Below, piece after piece: positions 6,514 to 15,657 of a DNA stretch of 49,961 nt (position 1 is the stretch's first letter; each line of letters starts with the position of its first letter). The notes beneath the pieces are model-generated. The model was not told the origin of the DNA, searched no databases, and saw nothing but the letters and a program-made list of their open reading frames with translations. The DNA lies in the IMG/VR virus record IMGVR_UViG_3300046690_000186, positions 1-49,961 of that record. One strand, 5' to 3'. The stretch is from a virus. Both the position numbers and the translations under genes were made by a program.

Positions 6514-7892
6514 CATCGATCAGCCAAACGCTCAAGCACCTCGCGGCGCTCGGAATGTATCCGGCGCGGCAATATCTATGGGATACGTTCGACATCCTCG
6601 GCGATAGCCGGGCCGATGCGATTTCCTCGGCCATCCTCGGCCAGGCCCACGGCACTCAAGCCAACCATTGGTTCTCCTGGGTGCGTGCGATGAGCATGCA
6701 CAAGTACAAGCTCGGACTTGCGCTCGGCATCTCCGGCAAGACGCCGGATCAATACATCAACGCCAATCTGAGCAAGGCGCTCGCGAGCAAGTCGGGCTGG
6801 CTGGTATTCGACAAGCCGCTGATCAACGCCATCATGGCGGTTCCGAACGGCGGCGTTTTTCCGTACACGAATAGCAATGGCGTTGTCGTGACGGCGACGA
6901 ATGTTGCGCAAGTCTCGGTTGGCGACATCATCGCGGCGGCCACGAAGGCCCTCGCGATCGGAAAGCGCGTCTTGATCACGGCCGAGCCGGGATCGACCGG
7001 CGTCTCGCAAGCGATGTTGAACCAAGTGTTTCTTGCATCGGACATGCTGAAAGCATGGTGCGCGGTAACGCCGGGAGCCTATTTTTACGATCCGCGCCCG
7101 CGCATTTGGGCCGCGACGGCGTCAACGACCGCACTCGCCTTCAAGCCTGGGTTCTCGTCGGACGGCACGCATGCCTTTCCGTTGATGGCGTACACCGAGG
7201 CCATCGACATCAAGCAAATGCTCGATCCCGTGGTGCTCGGAAACGATAGCGGGCCATCGCATATCGCGATGCTCAATTCGAACTACACGCGCCAGCTTTT
7301 CGCTAATCCGCTATTCAATGCGACGAGCGGCGGAATTCGCACAACGATCGCGGGCACGGGCAACGTTCCGGGCGGCGTGACGCTCTCTGGCGCCGCGACG
7401 ACGACGTGCAACATCACTTATGCGGCGAACGCGAACGGGCTCGGAAACGATGTCACGTTTGCATTTAGCGCCAGCGCAGCCGACTCGTCGGTGAAAATCC
7501 TTTTGGCTCAACCGGCCCTCGGGCTGTGGTCGCTGAATAACTATCTCACGTGCGGCATCGACGTGGATGTCGCCGCCGGCGCTTTGAATGCGTCGGTGCC
7601 GTATCTCACGAATGCAATCGGCGCCGTGGTTAGCGGCTCAAACGTCGGCGCGTCAACTTACGATATGTATTCGAACGTCGCGAATTGGGTTAGCCCGGCG
7701 GCAGCCTATCCGCTGCGGCTGCGGACTCCCAAGACGCGGCCTGTTGATCTGCTCCCCGGCGCTACTGCGCAGTGGTACACGCAATTCCTCCTGACTCCGA
7801 TTTTCTTCGGTGCAGGCAACATCACGCTGACGCTGCGCCGGCCGACGTTCGAGGCAGGGCTCGTCTACGCGAACGGCGCATTCGCCGGGTAG
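6510..7892 (+). CDS. SGNH/GDSL-like hydrolase domain virion-type protein
   Basis: This is a 460-aa protein. The N-terminal 230 residues carry the landmarks of an SGNH hydrolase: block I GDSR (residues 31-34, nucleophile S33) and block V DGTH (218-221, acid D218 and base H221). The C-terminal half is rich in Gly, Ala, Thr and Asn with beta-sandwich character (TTIAGTGNVPGGVTLSGAA), as in carbohydrate-binding or fibre modules. Such enzymes deacetylate or de-esterify polysaccharides. Its location inside the head cluster, not with the tail fibres, suggests a capsid-borne enzyme or head spike. I did not identify the block II Gly and block III Asn with certainty. Confidence 0.65.
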   Translation: MTSISQTLKHLAALGMYPARQYLWDTFDILGDSRADAISSAILGQAHGTQANHWFSWVRAMSMHKYKLGLALGISGKTPDQYINANLSKALASKSGWLVFDKPLINAIMAVPNGGVFPYTNSNGVVVTATNVAQVSVGDIIAAATKALAIGKRVLITAEPGSTGVSQAMLNQVFLASDMLKAWCAVTPGAYFYDPRPRIWAATASTTALAFKPGFSSDGTHAFPLMAYTEAIDIKQMLDPVVLGNDSGPSHIAMLNSNYTRQLFANPLFNATSGGIRTTIAGTGNVPGGVTLSGAATTTCNITYAANANGLGNDVTFAFSASAADSSVKILLAQPALGLWSLNNYLTCGIDVDVAAGALNASVPYLTNAIGAVVSGSNVGASTYDMYSNVANWVSPAAAYPLRLRTPKTRPVDLLPGATAQWYTQFLLTPIFFGAGNITLTLRRPTFEAGLVYANGAFAG

Positions 7893-7900
7893 GGGGCTGA

Positions 7901-8110
7901 ATGTCTTACACGCAAGACGACATCGACGCGCTCAAGGCCGCGATTGCGACGGGCGCGCAAAAGGTCACGTTCGGCTCGGGGCCTGATAGCCGCACGGTCG
8001 AATATCGCTCGCTCGCTGAAATGCGATCCATCCTCGGCGACATGATCGCCGAGGTGTCATCGTCGGGCGCGCGCTCGACGGTCTCTTATGTCGAGCATTG
8101 CAGGGATTAG
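7901..8110 (+). CDS. Head-tail joining protein, lambda gpW family
   Basis: This 69-aa protein has the gpW pattern: an N-terminal helix (YTQDDIDALKAAIATGAQKV), a short beta hairpin (VTFGSGPDSRTVEYRSL) and a second helix (AEMRSILGDMIAEV). gpW plugs the portal channel after packaging and allows the tail connector to bind. Position directly before the portal gene matches lambda-type order. The ribosome site AGGGGCT lies upstream of ATG 7901. Confidence 0.85.
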   Translation: MSYTQDDIDALKAAIATGAQKVTFGSGPDSRTVEYRSLAEMRSILGDMIAEVSSSGARSTVSYVEHCRD

Positions 8111-8113
8111 CGC

Positions 8114-9628
8114 ATGTCGAGGTTTCTCAAGGCGCTCGCCTACGTCGCGCCGATGGCCGCCGTTCGCCGCGCTCACGCGTTCGCCGCGCTCGATGCCGGC
8201 CGATCCTATGACGGCGCGATGGTTGGCCGGCGCGGCAAATCGTTCAAGGGATCGTTGCAGGATAGCGCCAACGGCGAGATTGGGCCGGCGCTGACAAAGC
8301 TTCGCGCCCGCTCAAGCGATCTCGTGCGCAACACGTGGATTGGCGCGCGATGCCTCGACGTGTTGTCGGCGCATGTGATCGGCACCGGCATCACCGTGTC
8401 CTGGGAAGATGAGCGGCTGCAAGCGCTGTGGGATGAATGGTGCCTGTCGTCGGATATCGAGGGCGTGCAGGATTTCGCCGGGCAGCAGTTGACGGCGTTC
8501 CGCTCGTCGCTTGAGCGCGGCGATAGCGGTGTGCGCATGGTGCCGCGCAAGCGCGGCGGTGATCGTCGCATTCCGCTGGCGCTGCAAGTCGTCGAGGGCG
8601 ACGTGATCGCAACCGAACGCAACGGCTTGTTCGAGGGCAAAAAATCGCGCCTCGGCGTGGTGCTCGGCGATTGGAATGAACGTGAGGGCTATTGGCTGCA
8701 CCCCGAGCATCCCGGCGAGATGGGCCTCACGCCGCAGGGCGTGAACATCATGCCGAATTTCGTGCCGCGCGCCGACTTCTGCCACCTCTACCGCGTGTTG
8801 CGGGCCGGCCAGGTGCGCGGCGTGCCGCTGCTCTCGCCCGTGCTGATGGACGCGCGCGACTTCGCCGACGTGATGGACGCGAGCGTGGTCAAGCTGCGAA
8901 TGGAAGCCTGTTACGGCCTGATCGTCAACGCCGCCGATCCGGTCAAAAATCTCGCCGACGCCAAGACGCGTCAAGACGATGCGGGGCGCAACATTGAGGG
9001 CATGTCGCCCGGCATGATCTATCGCGCCAAGCTCGGCGAAAACGTGCAAGCGTTCTCGCCGTCGGGCTCCGGGCAATTCGAGCCGGTCGCGTTCGCCGCG
9101 TTGATGGGGATCGCGTCGGGCGGCATGATCACTTACGATCAGTTGACCGGCGATTTGCGGCAGGCGAATTATTCGTCGCTCAAGGCCGGTGAGCGCATTC
9201 TCAAGGTGCTCGTCGAGCAAATCCAGTGGTTGCAGTGTACGCCGCAACTGATGCACCGCGTCACCGAGCGCTGGCTCTCAATGGCGATCTTGGCCGGCGA
9301 GGTGCGCGCGCGCAAGAAACCCTATGGGCGTTCCTACGTGATGCCGGCGGTGATGCCGATCGATCCGCTCAAGGATTTGAAGGCCGATATTCTCGCCGTG
9401 CGATCGGGCCGGATGTCGCCGCAGGAATTCATTGGCGGTTGGGGCCGCGACTGGCGCAAGGTTGTCGAGGAAACTCGCACGTTCTGGCAGGAAGCCGACA
9501 AGGGCGACGATCCGCTCGTGCTCGATATCGATCCTCGCCGCGTCGATCAACTCGGCAAGTCGCAATTGACGCAGGATGCCGAGTCCGATCCGTCCGATGA
9601 TAAAAACCTCGGCAACGCCGGGGAATAG
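8114..9628 (+). CDS. Portal protein, lambda gpB family
   Basis: At 504 aa it is of normal length for the lambda-type portal family. It shows the family pattern: an early RARSSDLVRNTWIGARCLDVL segment, a GTGI turn, then PRADFCHLYRVLRAGQVRGVPLLSPVL and TYDQLTGDLRQANYSSLKAGE. The portal forms the dodecameric ring at one capsid vertex through which the terminase packages DNA. The C-terminus is acidic and probably flexible. It starts 4 bases after the gpW-like gene and ends 12 bases before the protease-capsid gene. Confidence 0.93.
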   Translation: MSRFLKALAYVAPMAAVRRAHAFAALDAGRSYDGAMVGRRGKSFKGSLQDSANGEIGPALTKLRARSSDLVRNTWIGARCLDVLSAHVIGTGITVSWEDERLQALWDEWCLSSDIEGVQDFAGQQLTAFRSSLERGDSGVRMVPRKRGGDRRIPLALQVVEGDVIATERNGLFEGKKSRLGVVLGDWNEREGYWLHPEHPGEMGLTPQGVNIMPNFVPRADFCHLYRVLRAGQVRGVPLLSPVLMDARDFADVMDASVVKLRMEACYGLIVNAADPVKNLADAKTRQDDAGRNIEGMSPGMIYRAKLGENVQAFSPSGSGQFEPVAFAALMGIASGGMITYDQLTGDLRQANYSSLKAGERILKVLVEQIQWLQCTPQLMHRVTERWLSMAILAGEVRARKKPYGRSYVMPAVMPIDPLKDLKADILAVRSGRMSPQEFIGGWGRDWRKVVEETRTFWQEADKGDDPLVLDIDPRRVDQLGKSQLTQDAESDPSDDKNLGNAGE

Positions 9629-9639
9629 AAGGGCACTCA

Positions 9640-11694
9640 ATGATCAAAACGCATTGGATGCGCGGCGTTGCCGCGCGTCCGCATCAGACTCCCGACGGCT
9701 TCGTTCCGGGTGAGATCGTCTCGCGCGCGTCGAGTGACGATCTCTCGGCCCGGTTCACGCCGTCGAGCTACAACAAAGCCAAGCGCACCGTCGAGGCGAT
9801 CTTTTCCGCCGGCTCGCGTGTGTCGCGCTGGGGCGTGTTCGAGGAATTGGCGATCTCGCCCGAGGCGATCGACTTGAGTCGTGTCGCGCTCGGGCAGGTT
9901 CGTTTGCTCGACACGCATTCGCAAGGTTCGATCGACGCCGTGTTCGGTGTCGTCGAGGAAGCGCGGATCGAGGGCGGCAATCTCGTCGGCCGCATCCGCT
10001 TTGCCGACACCGAGGGCGGCCGGAAAGCCGAGGGCATGGTGGCCCGAGGCGAGATCACCGGCATCTCTGTGGGCTACCGCGTAACGACGTGGACTCTTAC
10101 GTCGCTCGCAAACGAGGTTGAGGTTTGGCGCGCCGACCGTTGGGAGTTGCTTGAAGTCTCCCTCGTGTCGGTTCCTGCCGATCCTCAAGCGTCGATCCGC
10201 TCGACGCAAGTTTCATCGCAACGGGCAGATGATGCCCAATCTTCAATGGAGAATGACGACATGCGGCGCAATGCTGCCAATCCCGCCGACATCACCCCGG
10301 CAACCCCGCCCGCCCCGGCGCCCGAGGGCACCCGCGCTGCACCCGCTCCGGCGGTTGTGCCGCCCGCGCCCGAGGCCACGCGCGCCGCGCCCGGCCCCGA
10401 CGCCGCGACCCTGATCGCCGCCGAGCGCACCCGCTCTGCCGAAATCGGCGAGATCGGCACCCGTGCCGGCATGGCCGCCGCTGACGTTGCCGCTGCGCAG
10501 CGTGACGGCGTCACCGTCGAGGCGTTCCGAACCCGCGCTTTCGATCACATGGCAACGCAGGCCGATCGCACCCGCTCGTCGAGCGTCACGATCACCCGCG
10601 ACGAGACCGACACGCGTCACCGCTTCATCACCGATGCGCTCACGGTGCGCATGGGCGGCGCCTCGGCGCTTCGCGACGCTGCGGGCCAGGTCCGCGCGCT
10701 CGATGCGGCGGCTCGGGAATATTCCGAGTATGGCTTCGCTGACATCGCGGCGATCGTGCTCAATGAGCGGCGCATGCCGGTCACTGCGGCGCAGCGCGAG
10801 GATGTGATCCGCCGCGCCATGACAACGACCGCCGATCTTCCGGTGATCTTCGAGTCGACCGTCAACCGCGTTCTGCTCGCGCGCTACCAGATTGCCGAAA
10901 CGACCTATCGGCAGATTTCGATTCAGCGCAACTTCCGCGACTTCCGGCCGCACGAGCAGTTGCGCGTCGGCGACTTCCCGACTTTGCAGCCGGTGACGCA
11001 GTCCGGCGAGATCAAGTTCGGTTCGTTCGGTGACAGCAAGGAAGTCGTCGCCGTCGCCCCGTACGCCGTGCAGTTTGCGATTTCGCGTCGCATGCTGATC
11101 GACGACAATGTCGGCGCGATCGACCAGATGCTCGGCAGCTACGGCGCGACCGTCGCTCGTTTCGAGGAAAACACGTTCTACGCGATGAAGGCGGCGAACG
11201 GCGGCGCCGGCCCGACCCTGATCGACGGCAACGCGGCCGTGTTCCACACTGCCAAGCACGGCAACCTCGCCGCTGCGGGCACCGCGCTCACGTCCGACGA
11301 TCTCGGCAACGGCCGCGCGGCGATGCGCAAGCAAAAGGATCAGTCGGGCCAGTTGCTCAATCTGGCACCGCGTATCCTCGCCGTCGGCCCGGATATGGAG
11401 ACCGACGCCGATCGCGTGCTCGCCGTCATCACCCCGACCAAAGAGGGCGATGTCAATCCCTTCGGCGGCAAGATGCGTTCCGTCGTGATCCCCGTCGCGG
11501 GCAACGGCTGGGAGCTCTACGCCGATCCGTCCGTCGCGCCGGTTTTCGTGTGGGGCATGCTCGACGGCTACAATGCGCCGCGCTTGCGCATCGAAAACCC
11601 GTTCGGCGTCCAGGGCGTCGGCGTGTCGCTCGAACACGATTTCGGTTGTGGCGCGATCGACTATCGCGGCGGCTATCGCAACGCCGGCCTGTAA
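9640..11694 (+). CDS. Prohead protease fused to major capsid protein
   Basis: This is a single 684-codon frame. Residues 1 to about 180 form a U35/HK97-type prohead serine protease: H93 in LLDTHS and S143 in GEITGISVGYRV fit the catalytic His and Ser. Residues 190 to about 270 are a Pro/Ala-rich linker. Residues 355 to 684 are a capsid fold of the Mu-type major head protein (RNFRDFRPHEQLRVGDFP, AISRRMLIDDNVGAID, ending GCGAIDYRGGYRNAGL). Protease and shell are usually separate genes. An in-frame ATG at 10261 with a good ribosome site could give capsid protein without protease. A terminator follows. Confidence 0.9.
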   Translation: MIKTHWMRGVAARPHQTPDGFVPGEIVSRASSDDLSARFTPSSYNKAKRTVEAIFSAGSRVSRWGVFEELAISPEAIDLSRVALGQVRLLDTHSQGSIDAVFGVVEEARIEGGNLVGRIRFADTEGGRKAEGMVARGEITGISVGYRVTTWTLTSLANEVEVWRADRWELLEVSLVSVPADPQASIRSTQVSSQRADDAQSSMENDDMRRNAANPADITPATPPAPAPEGTRAAPAPAVVPPAPEATRAAPGPDAATLIAAERTRSAEIGEIGTRAGMAAADVAAAQRDGVTVEAFRTRAFDHMATQADRTRSSSVTITRDETDTRHRFITDALTVRMGGASALRDAAGQVRALDAAAREYSEYGFADIAAIVLNERRMPVTAAQREDVIRRAMTTTADLPVIFESTVNRVLLARYQIAETTYRQISIQRNFRDFRPHEQLRVGDFPTLQPVTQSGEIKFGSFGDSKEVVAVAPYAVQFAISRRMLIDDNVGAIDQMLGSYGATVARFEENTFYAMKAANGGAGPTLIDGNAAVFHTAKHGNLAAAGTALTSDDLGNGRAAMRKQKDQSGQLLNLAPRILAVGPDMETDADRVLAVITPTKEGDVNPFGGKMRSVVIPVAGNGWELYADPSVAPVFVWGMLDGYNAPRLRIENPFGVQGVGVSLEHDFGCGAIDYRGGYRNAGL
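10248..10263 (+). promoter_or_regulatory. Internal ribosome site and in-frame start within the protease-capsid gene
   Basis: GGAG at 10248-10251 is followed after nine bases by ATG 10261, in frame with the long gene (codon 208). The start lies at the protease/capsid boundary, in front of the Pro/Ala-rich linker. Translation from here would give a 477-residue product with a scaffold-like N-terminus plus the capsid domain, in excess over the full fusion. Lambda C/Nu3 and similar nested pairs are the precedent. Confidence 0.5.
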
Positions 11695-11716
11695 GCCGGG
11701 CGATCGGTTCGCAATG

Positions 11717-11749
11717 AGGCGGGCGGCTTAGGGCCGCTCGCCTTTTTTG
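11717..11749 (+). terminator. Intrinsic terminator after the major capsid gene
   Basis: AGGCGGGCGGC (11717-11727) pairs with GCCGCTCGCCT (11733-11743, one G-T) around a 5-base loop, then a T run to 11748. It lies 23 bases after the capsid stop and would lower expression of the genes downstream or process the capsid transcript. Confidence 0.8.
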
Positions 11750-11782
11750 TTTCCCCGTTTCTTCAAGAGGACGAACAACTCA

Positions 11783-12121
11783 ATGGCAAAGAATTACGTG
11801 CAGCACGGCCACGTGCTCGACTTGACGGCGCCCGCTGGCGGCGTCGTCTCCGGTACGCCTTACCTGATCGGAAGCATCTTCGGCGTCGCCGTCGATACCG
11901 TTGCGCAGGGCCTTCCCTTCCCGCACGGCGTCGATGGCGTGTGGGGCTCCCTTCCCAAGAAAACCGCCGAGGCCTGGGCCGAGGGCCAGGCGCTGTATTG
12001 GGATGACGTGAACAAGTATCTCACGACGACCGCCGGCTCGCTCAAGCGCGTCGCTTTCGCCGTCGTGGCTGCGCAGGCCGCCGACACCGTCGGCACCGCC
12101 AAGATCGTTTCTGCGGTCTAA
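11783..12121 (+). CDS. DUF2190 family capsid decoration/cement protein
   Basis: This is a 112-aa protein with the DUF2190 look: an early GHVLDLTAPAGGVVSGTPYLIG stretch, a central FGVAVDTVAQG, then AEGQALYWDDVNKYLTTTAG and a C-terminal GTAKI. Members of this family follow the major capsid gene in many phages and include decoration proteins that stabilise the expanded head. ATG 11783 has AGAGGA upstream. Confidence 0.85.
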   Translation: MAKNYVQHGHVLDLTAPAGGVVSGTPYLIGSIFGVAVDTVAQGLPFPHGVDGVWGSLPKKTAEAWAEGQALYWDDVNKYLTTTAGSLKRVAFAVVAAQAADTVGTAKIVSAV

Positions 12122-12135
12122 GTGAGGGCTTAGTC

Positions 12136-12552
12136 ATGGCGTCACCGTTTGCGCGTGCTGTCGCCGCTGCGGCGGTGACGCATGACAGAGTGCAGGGCGA
12201 TCTTTTCACGTTCGCCCCGATGAAGCACGCGACCGATCGCAATGCGCCGCTGATCCCCGACGGATCGCGCGATGTGGTCGAGCACGTGCTTTGCCCGTTC
12301 GGCGAGTCGGCTGCGCGTGCCGCCGCCGGGCCTTTCCATCAAGTCGGCGTGCAGCCCGAGCGGGCCTCGCATTCGACGAGCCGGCCTTATGTGTCGCTCG
12401 ATCTTCGGCGGGTGCCGTGGCGCCCGCGTGTCGGCGATCTCGTCACCTCGGAAGATAGCGGCCGGCGCTTTCGCATTTTCGAGGTGCTGCCCTCGACGCC
12501 GGGTTTTGTGCGGCTCACTCTCAACGAGATTTTTGCCAATGCTCGCACGTGA
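12136..12552 (+). CDS. Putative head-tail connector/completion protein, 138 aa
   Basis: This basic 138-aa protein lies between the decoration protein and a tail-terminator-like gene. The C-terminal part (RPRVGDLVTSEDSGRRFRIF, then FVRLTLNEIF) is typical of small beta-barrel connector proteins that cap the portal. Position is the main evidence. It overlaps the next gene by 14 bases. Confidence 0.55.
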   Translation: MASPFARAVAAAAVTHDRVQGDLFTFAPMKHATDRNAPLIPDGSRDVVEHVLCPFGESAARAAAGPFHQVGVQPERASHSTSRPYVSLDLRRVPWRPRVGDLVTSEDSGRRFRIFEVLPSTPGFVRLTLNEIFANART

Positions 12553-13321
12553 ATTCTTGCGGTTGACCGCGCTTGAAGCGTTGCGCCCCTCGGCGCTGCT
12601 CGATGCCGGCGGCCCGTGGCCGACTGGCGCGGGCACCTATGTCTCGGACTCGCGCATCGATCCGATCGACGATCTCAATGCCGACGAGCGTCGCCCGCTG
12701 ATCGGCGTTTTCACTGAGAACACGACGCTGACAAAGATCAGCCAGGCGGGGCCGCAATTCTACAAGGGCGATGTCGATCTCGTTTTCGAGTTGTCCGTCG
12801 TTGCGACCTATCAGGTCGCCGACGGCGACGGCGGATCGCAACTGATCGTCGATTATGCCGACACCGATGCGGCGATCGAGACCACGCTCGGCGTGCTTGA
12901 GGAACAGATTTTTCACGCCTTGCACTTCGGCCCCTCGGGCGCGCTGTTCCGGCGCATGTGCAAGTTGCCGTTCGATGATTGGCAATCGACGATCAAGCAT
13001 CGATCGGGCGAGGAAAACATCCGCCTCGCCGCGCGCACGATCCGCGCGCGCATCTGTATGAAAGAGGCCTGTTACGATCCGGCGCCGGTTGCCGCCTTGA
13101 CCGATTTCGATCGCTTGCCGGCCCTACTCAAGTCGATCGCGTCGCAACTCGGGCCAAGCACCTATCTGCACGATCTCGCCCTCGGCATGGCCCGAATGGC
13201 GCCGGTCATGCCGACGCGTGTCAACCTCAACACCGTGGGGATCACCACGGCGCCGCAACCGGGCGTCACCGGCACCGATCCGGTGCAAGGGGCGGCCACC
13301 AACATGCAAGGTCAGGAATGA
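12539..13321 (+). CDS. Putative tail terminator / head-tail completion protein, 260 aa
   Basis: This protein starts at ATG 12539 inside the end of the previous gene. It has an alternating alpha/beta pattern (RRPLIGVFTENTTLTKI, VDLVFELSVVATYQVADG) like tail terminator proteins that cap the tail tube, with a longer C-terminal helical region. It sits between head genes and the DUF2635-sheath pair, the usual place for that function. I do not match it to a named family with certainty. Confidence 0.5.
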   Translation: MLAREFLRLTALEALRPSALLDAGGPWPTGAGTYVSDSRIDPIDDLNADERRPLIGVFTENTTLTKISQAGPQFYKGDVDLVFELSVVATYQVADGDGGSQLIVDYADTDAAIETTLGVLEEQIFHALHFGPSGALFRRMCKLPFDDWQSTIKHRSGEENIRLAARTIRARICMKEACYDPAPVAALTDFDRLPALLKSIASQLGPSTYLHDLALGMARMAPVMPTRVNLNTVGITTAPQPGVTGTDPVQGAATNMQGQE

Positions 13322-13617
13322 CGAATATCTACATCAAGCCCGCCCCGATCGAGATCGAGGGCGAGACCGTGATCGCGCTCGTGCGCGATCCGCAGACGCT
13401 CATTCCGCTCGCCGAGGGTGGCGAGTGGAAAACCAAGTCGCAGTATTGGGCGCGCCGCCTTCGTGATCGCGATGTCGTCGAGGCCGATCCGACTGCCTCC
13501 GCGCTGGTCGCGGCCGATGCCCCGGCCGCGCCGGCGGCCTTCGCGGTGTGCGCCAATTGCGTGACACCGGACGCGTGCGGCAGTGCCGCGCGATGCGTCA
13601 AGGCGCCGCTGGCCTAA
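13318..13617 (+). CDS. DUF2635-type protein preceding the tail sheath
   Basis: The 99-aa protein starts by ATGA overlap with the previous gene. Its first 60 residues (IYIKPAPIEIEG, then VRDPQTLIPLAEGGEWKTKS, YWARRLRDRDVVEAD) follow the pattern of the short DUF2635 proteins found just upstream of the Mu-type sheath gene. The C-terminal extension carries four cysteines (CANC...C...C) that could bind a metal ion and are not part of the usual short form. Its exact role in tail assembly is unknown. Confidence 0.75.
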   Translation: MTNIYIKPAPIEIEGETVIALVRDPQTLIPLAEGGEWKTKSQYWARRLRDRDVVEADPTASALVAADAPAAPAAFAVCANCVTPDACGSAARCVKAPLA

Positions 13618-13694
13618 CGCCACCTCAACCGCAAATCACCACCTCAACCGCCGCCCGGCGCTGACACGTCGGGCGAACATGGAGTCACGTCAAT

Positions 13695-15200
13695 ATGTCG
13701 GTGTTGTTAAACAACATTCCGGGCAACCTCTTGGTGCCTTTCTTCTATGCCGAGATCAACTCGGGCGGCACGCCGTATCAGAATGATCCGCGCGTCGTCC
13801 TGATCGGGCAGAAACTCACGGCCGGCTCGGCTACCGCCGGCACCGTGATCGGCCCGATCCAGAACCAGGCCGAGGCCGACGCTTTCTTCGGTGTCGGCTC
13901 GATGCTGTCGGCGATGTTCACGATCGCTCGCCGCAACGCGCCGTTCCAGCCGCTTTGGGCGTTGCCGCTGGCCGATCCCGCCGGCGCCAAGGCCGCCGGC
14001 TCGCTCACGTTCACCGCGCCCGGCGTCACCGGCGCCGCCATCCTGTGGGTGCTCGGCCGCCGCGTCGTGTTTCAGGTCAACGCGGCGCACACGTCGGCGC
14101 AGGTTGCGACTGCAGCCACGGCGGCGATCAACGCGGCCAATCTGCCGGTTGTCGCGGCCGTGGATGGCACCACGGCATCGAAAGTCAACGTGACCGCGCG
14201 GCACGTCGGCGCGCTCGGCAACGGGCAGGAAGTCACCTTTGCGACTGACGAGTCGAATTTGCTGGTGGCCGCCAATGTGACGGTCGTCGCGATGACCGGC
14301 GGTAGCGGCGTGCCCGATCTCGTCGCGCCGTTCGCGAGCCTCGGCGACGAAGAATTCGACTTTCTCGCCGGCCCGTATAGCGACACCGCGTCGCTCAATG
14401 CCGTGCGCGACTTCCTCGACGACACCGCCGGCCGCTGGTCTCCGATCCAGCAGCTTTACGGTCATTACTTCTCGACGCAGTTCGGCACGCTGTCGGGCCT
14501 CGTGACGTTCGGCGACGGCCGCAACGACCAGCACGTGACCGTGCTCGGCTCGCAGCGCTCGCCGACGCCGGAATGGGAATGGACCGCCGCGCTCGCCGGC
14601 AAGGCAAGCGCGCATCTCGGCGACGCGCCGGAAGTCTCGCGCCCGCTGCAAACCCTGACGCTCGACGGCGTGTTGCCGCCGCGTGATCGTGGCGTGTGGT
14701 GGGACATCGTCGATCGGCAGGCGCTCTACGCCGACGGCATCGCGGGTTACAAGGTCCGCGCCGACGGCATCGTCGCGATCGACCGCGTCGTCACCACCTA
14801 CCAGAAAACCGCCGCCGGCGTCGGCGATGGCACCTTCCGCGATGTTGAAACGATGTTTCAGCTTATGTTCGCGGTGCGCTACTTCAAGACGCTGGTGAGC
14901 AACCGCCACTCGCGCCAGGCCCTCGCGGATGACAATCCGTTCAACCTCGCCGAGATCGCGACGCCGAAGTCGATCCGCAACACGCTCGTGCATGCGTACA
15001 ACGATCTCGTCGCGCTCGGCGTGCTCGAAAAGGGCGATTTGTTCTCGCAGTATGTCAACGTTGAGCGTGATCCCAACGATGCCAACCGCGTCAACGCCTA
15101 TCTGCCGGTCGATGTCGTCAATCAGTTGCGCGTGTTCGCCGCCAACGTGACGGCGTTCCTGCAATACCAGTCGCCGTCCGGCGACTCGGCTGTCGTCTAA
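13695..15200 (+). CDS. Contractile tail sheath protein, Mu gpL-like
   Basis: At 501 aa it matches Mu-type sheath size. The N-terminus FYAEINSGGTPYQNDPRVVLIGQ, the GSMLSAMFTIARRNAPFQPLWALPL block and the C-terminal sheath domain (NTLVHAYNDLVALGVLEKGD, then VNVERDPNDANRVNAYLPV) are characteristic. It polymerises around the tube and contracts on adsorption, so the virion is a myovirus. A GGAG ribosome site precedes ATG 13695. Confidence 0.93.
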   Translation: MSVLLNNIPGNLLVPFFYAEINSGGTPYQNDPRVVLIGQKLTAGSATAGTVIGPIQNQAEADAFFGVGSMLSAMFTIARRNAPFQPLWALPLADPAGAKAAGSLTFTAPGVTGAAILWVLGRRVVFQVNAAHTSAQVATAATAAINAANLPVVAAVDGTTASKVNVTARHVGALGNGQEVTFATDESNLLVAANVTVVAMTGGSGVPDLVAPFASLGDEEFDFLAGPYSDTASLNAVRDFLDDTAGRWSPIQQLYGHYFSTQFGTLSGLVTFGDGRNDQHVTVLGSQRSPTPEWEWTAALAGKASAHLGDAPEVSRPLQTLTLDGVLPPRDRGVWWDIVDRQALYADGIAGYKVRADGIVAIDRVVTTYQKTAAGVGDGTFRDVETMFQLMFAVRYFKTLVSNRHSRQALADDNPFNLAEIATPKSIRNTLVHAYNDLVALGVLEKGDLFSQYVNVERDPNDANRVNAYLPVDVVNQLRVFAANVTAFLQYQSPSGDSAVV

Positions 15201-15270
15201 GCGCGGCCTTCAATCGGCGTCCGGTCCCGGCCGGGCGCCTCCCGCCAACACTCTTTGAGGTAAACAGAAC

Positions 15271-15657
15271 ATGGCAAACGATTGCTGCGATAGCTTCGGC
15301 GGTCGCATCTCGATCACCGTTGACGGTGATCGCATGGCGCCGACTGACGGCGATGTGACGCTCGATCCGACCAATATCACGGTCACGGGCGGCGCCAACG
15401 GCGACGGCTCGGCGTTCTATACGTCCAAGCCGAGATTGTACGGCGCCGATCTCAACTTCCGCAACGGCTGCGGCATCAAATGGGATGACAAGCTGCGCAA
15501 GTGCAAGATCGACGTGACGATCGTCGAGGAAGATAATGCCCGAACGCACATCTTCACCGGCGCGCGCTTCACCGGCGAGCCGAAACTCAATCTGAGTACC
15601 GGCGAAGTGACCGGCGTCAAGATCGAGGGGCCGCAATATCAGCCCCTCAACAGCTAA
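15271..15657 (+). CDS. Tail tube protein, Mu gpM-like
   Basis: The 128-aa protein begins MANDCCDSFGGRISITVDGD and has the beta-rich tube fold pattern (GSAFYTSKPRLYGADLNFRN, KIDVTIVEEDNARTHIFTGA, TGEVTGVKIEG). It stacks as hexameric rings inside the sheath. It follows the sheath gene, as in Mu, and has GAGG upstream. The CC pair and further cysteines are more than usual for the family. Confidence 0.92.
   Translation: MANDCCDSFGGRISITVDGDRMAPTDGDVTLDPTNITVTGGANGDGSAFYTSKPRLYGADLNFRNGCGIKWDDKLRKCKIDVTIVEEDNARTHIFTGARFTGEPKLNLSTGEVTGVKIEGPQYQPLNS

Noticed and set aside
13707-15164. Long minus-strand open frame opposite the tail sheath
   Set aside because: It is a shadow of the sheath gene, with Arg/Ala-rich low-complexity translation.
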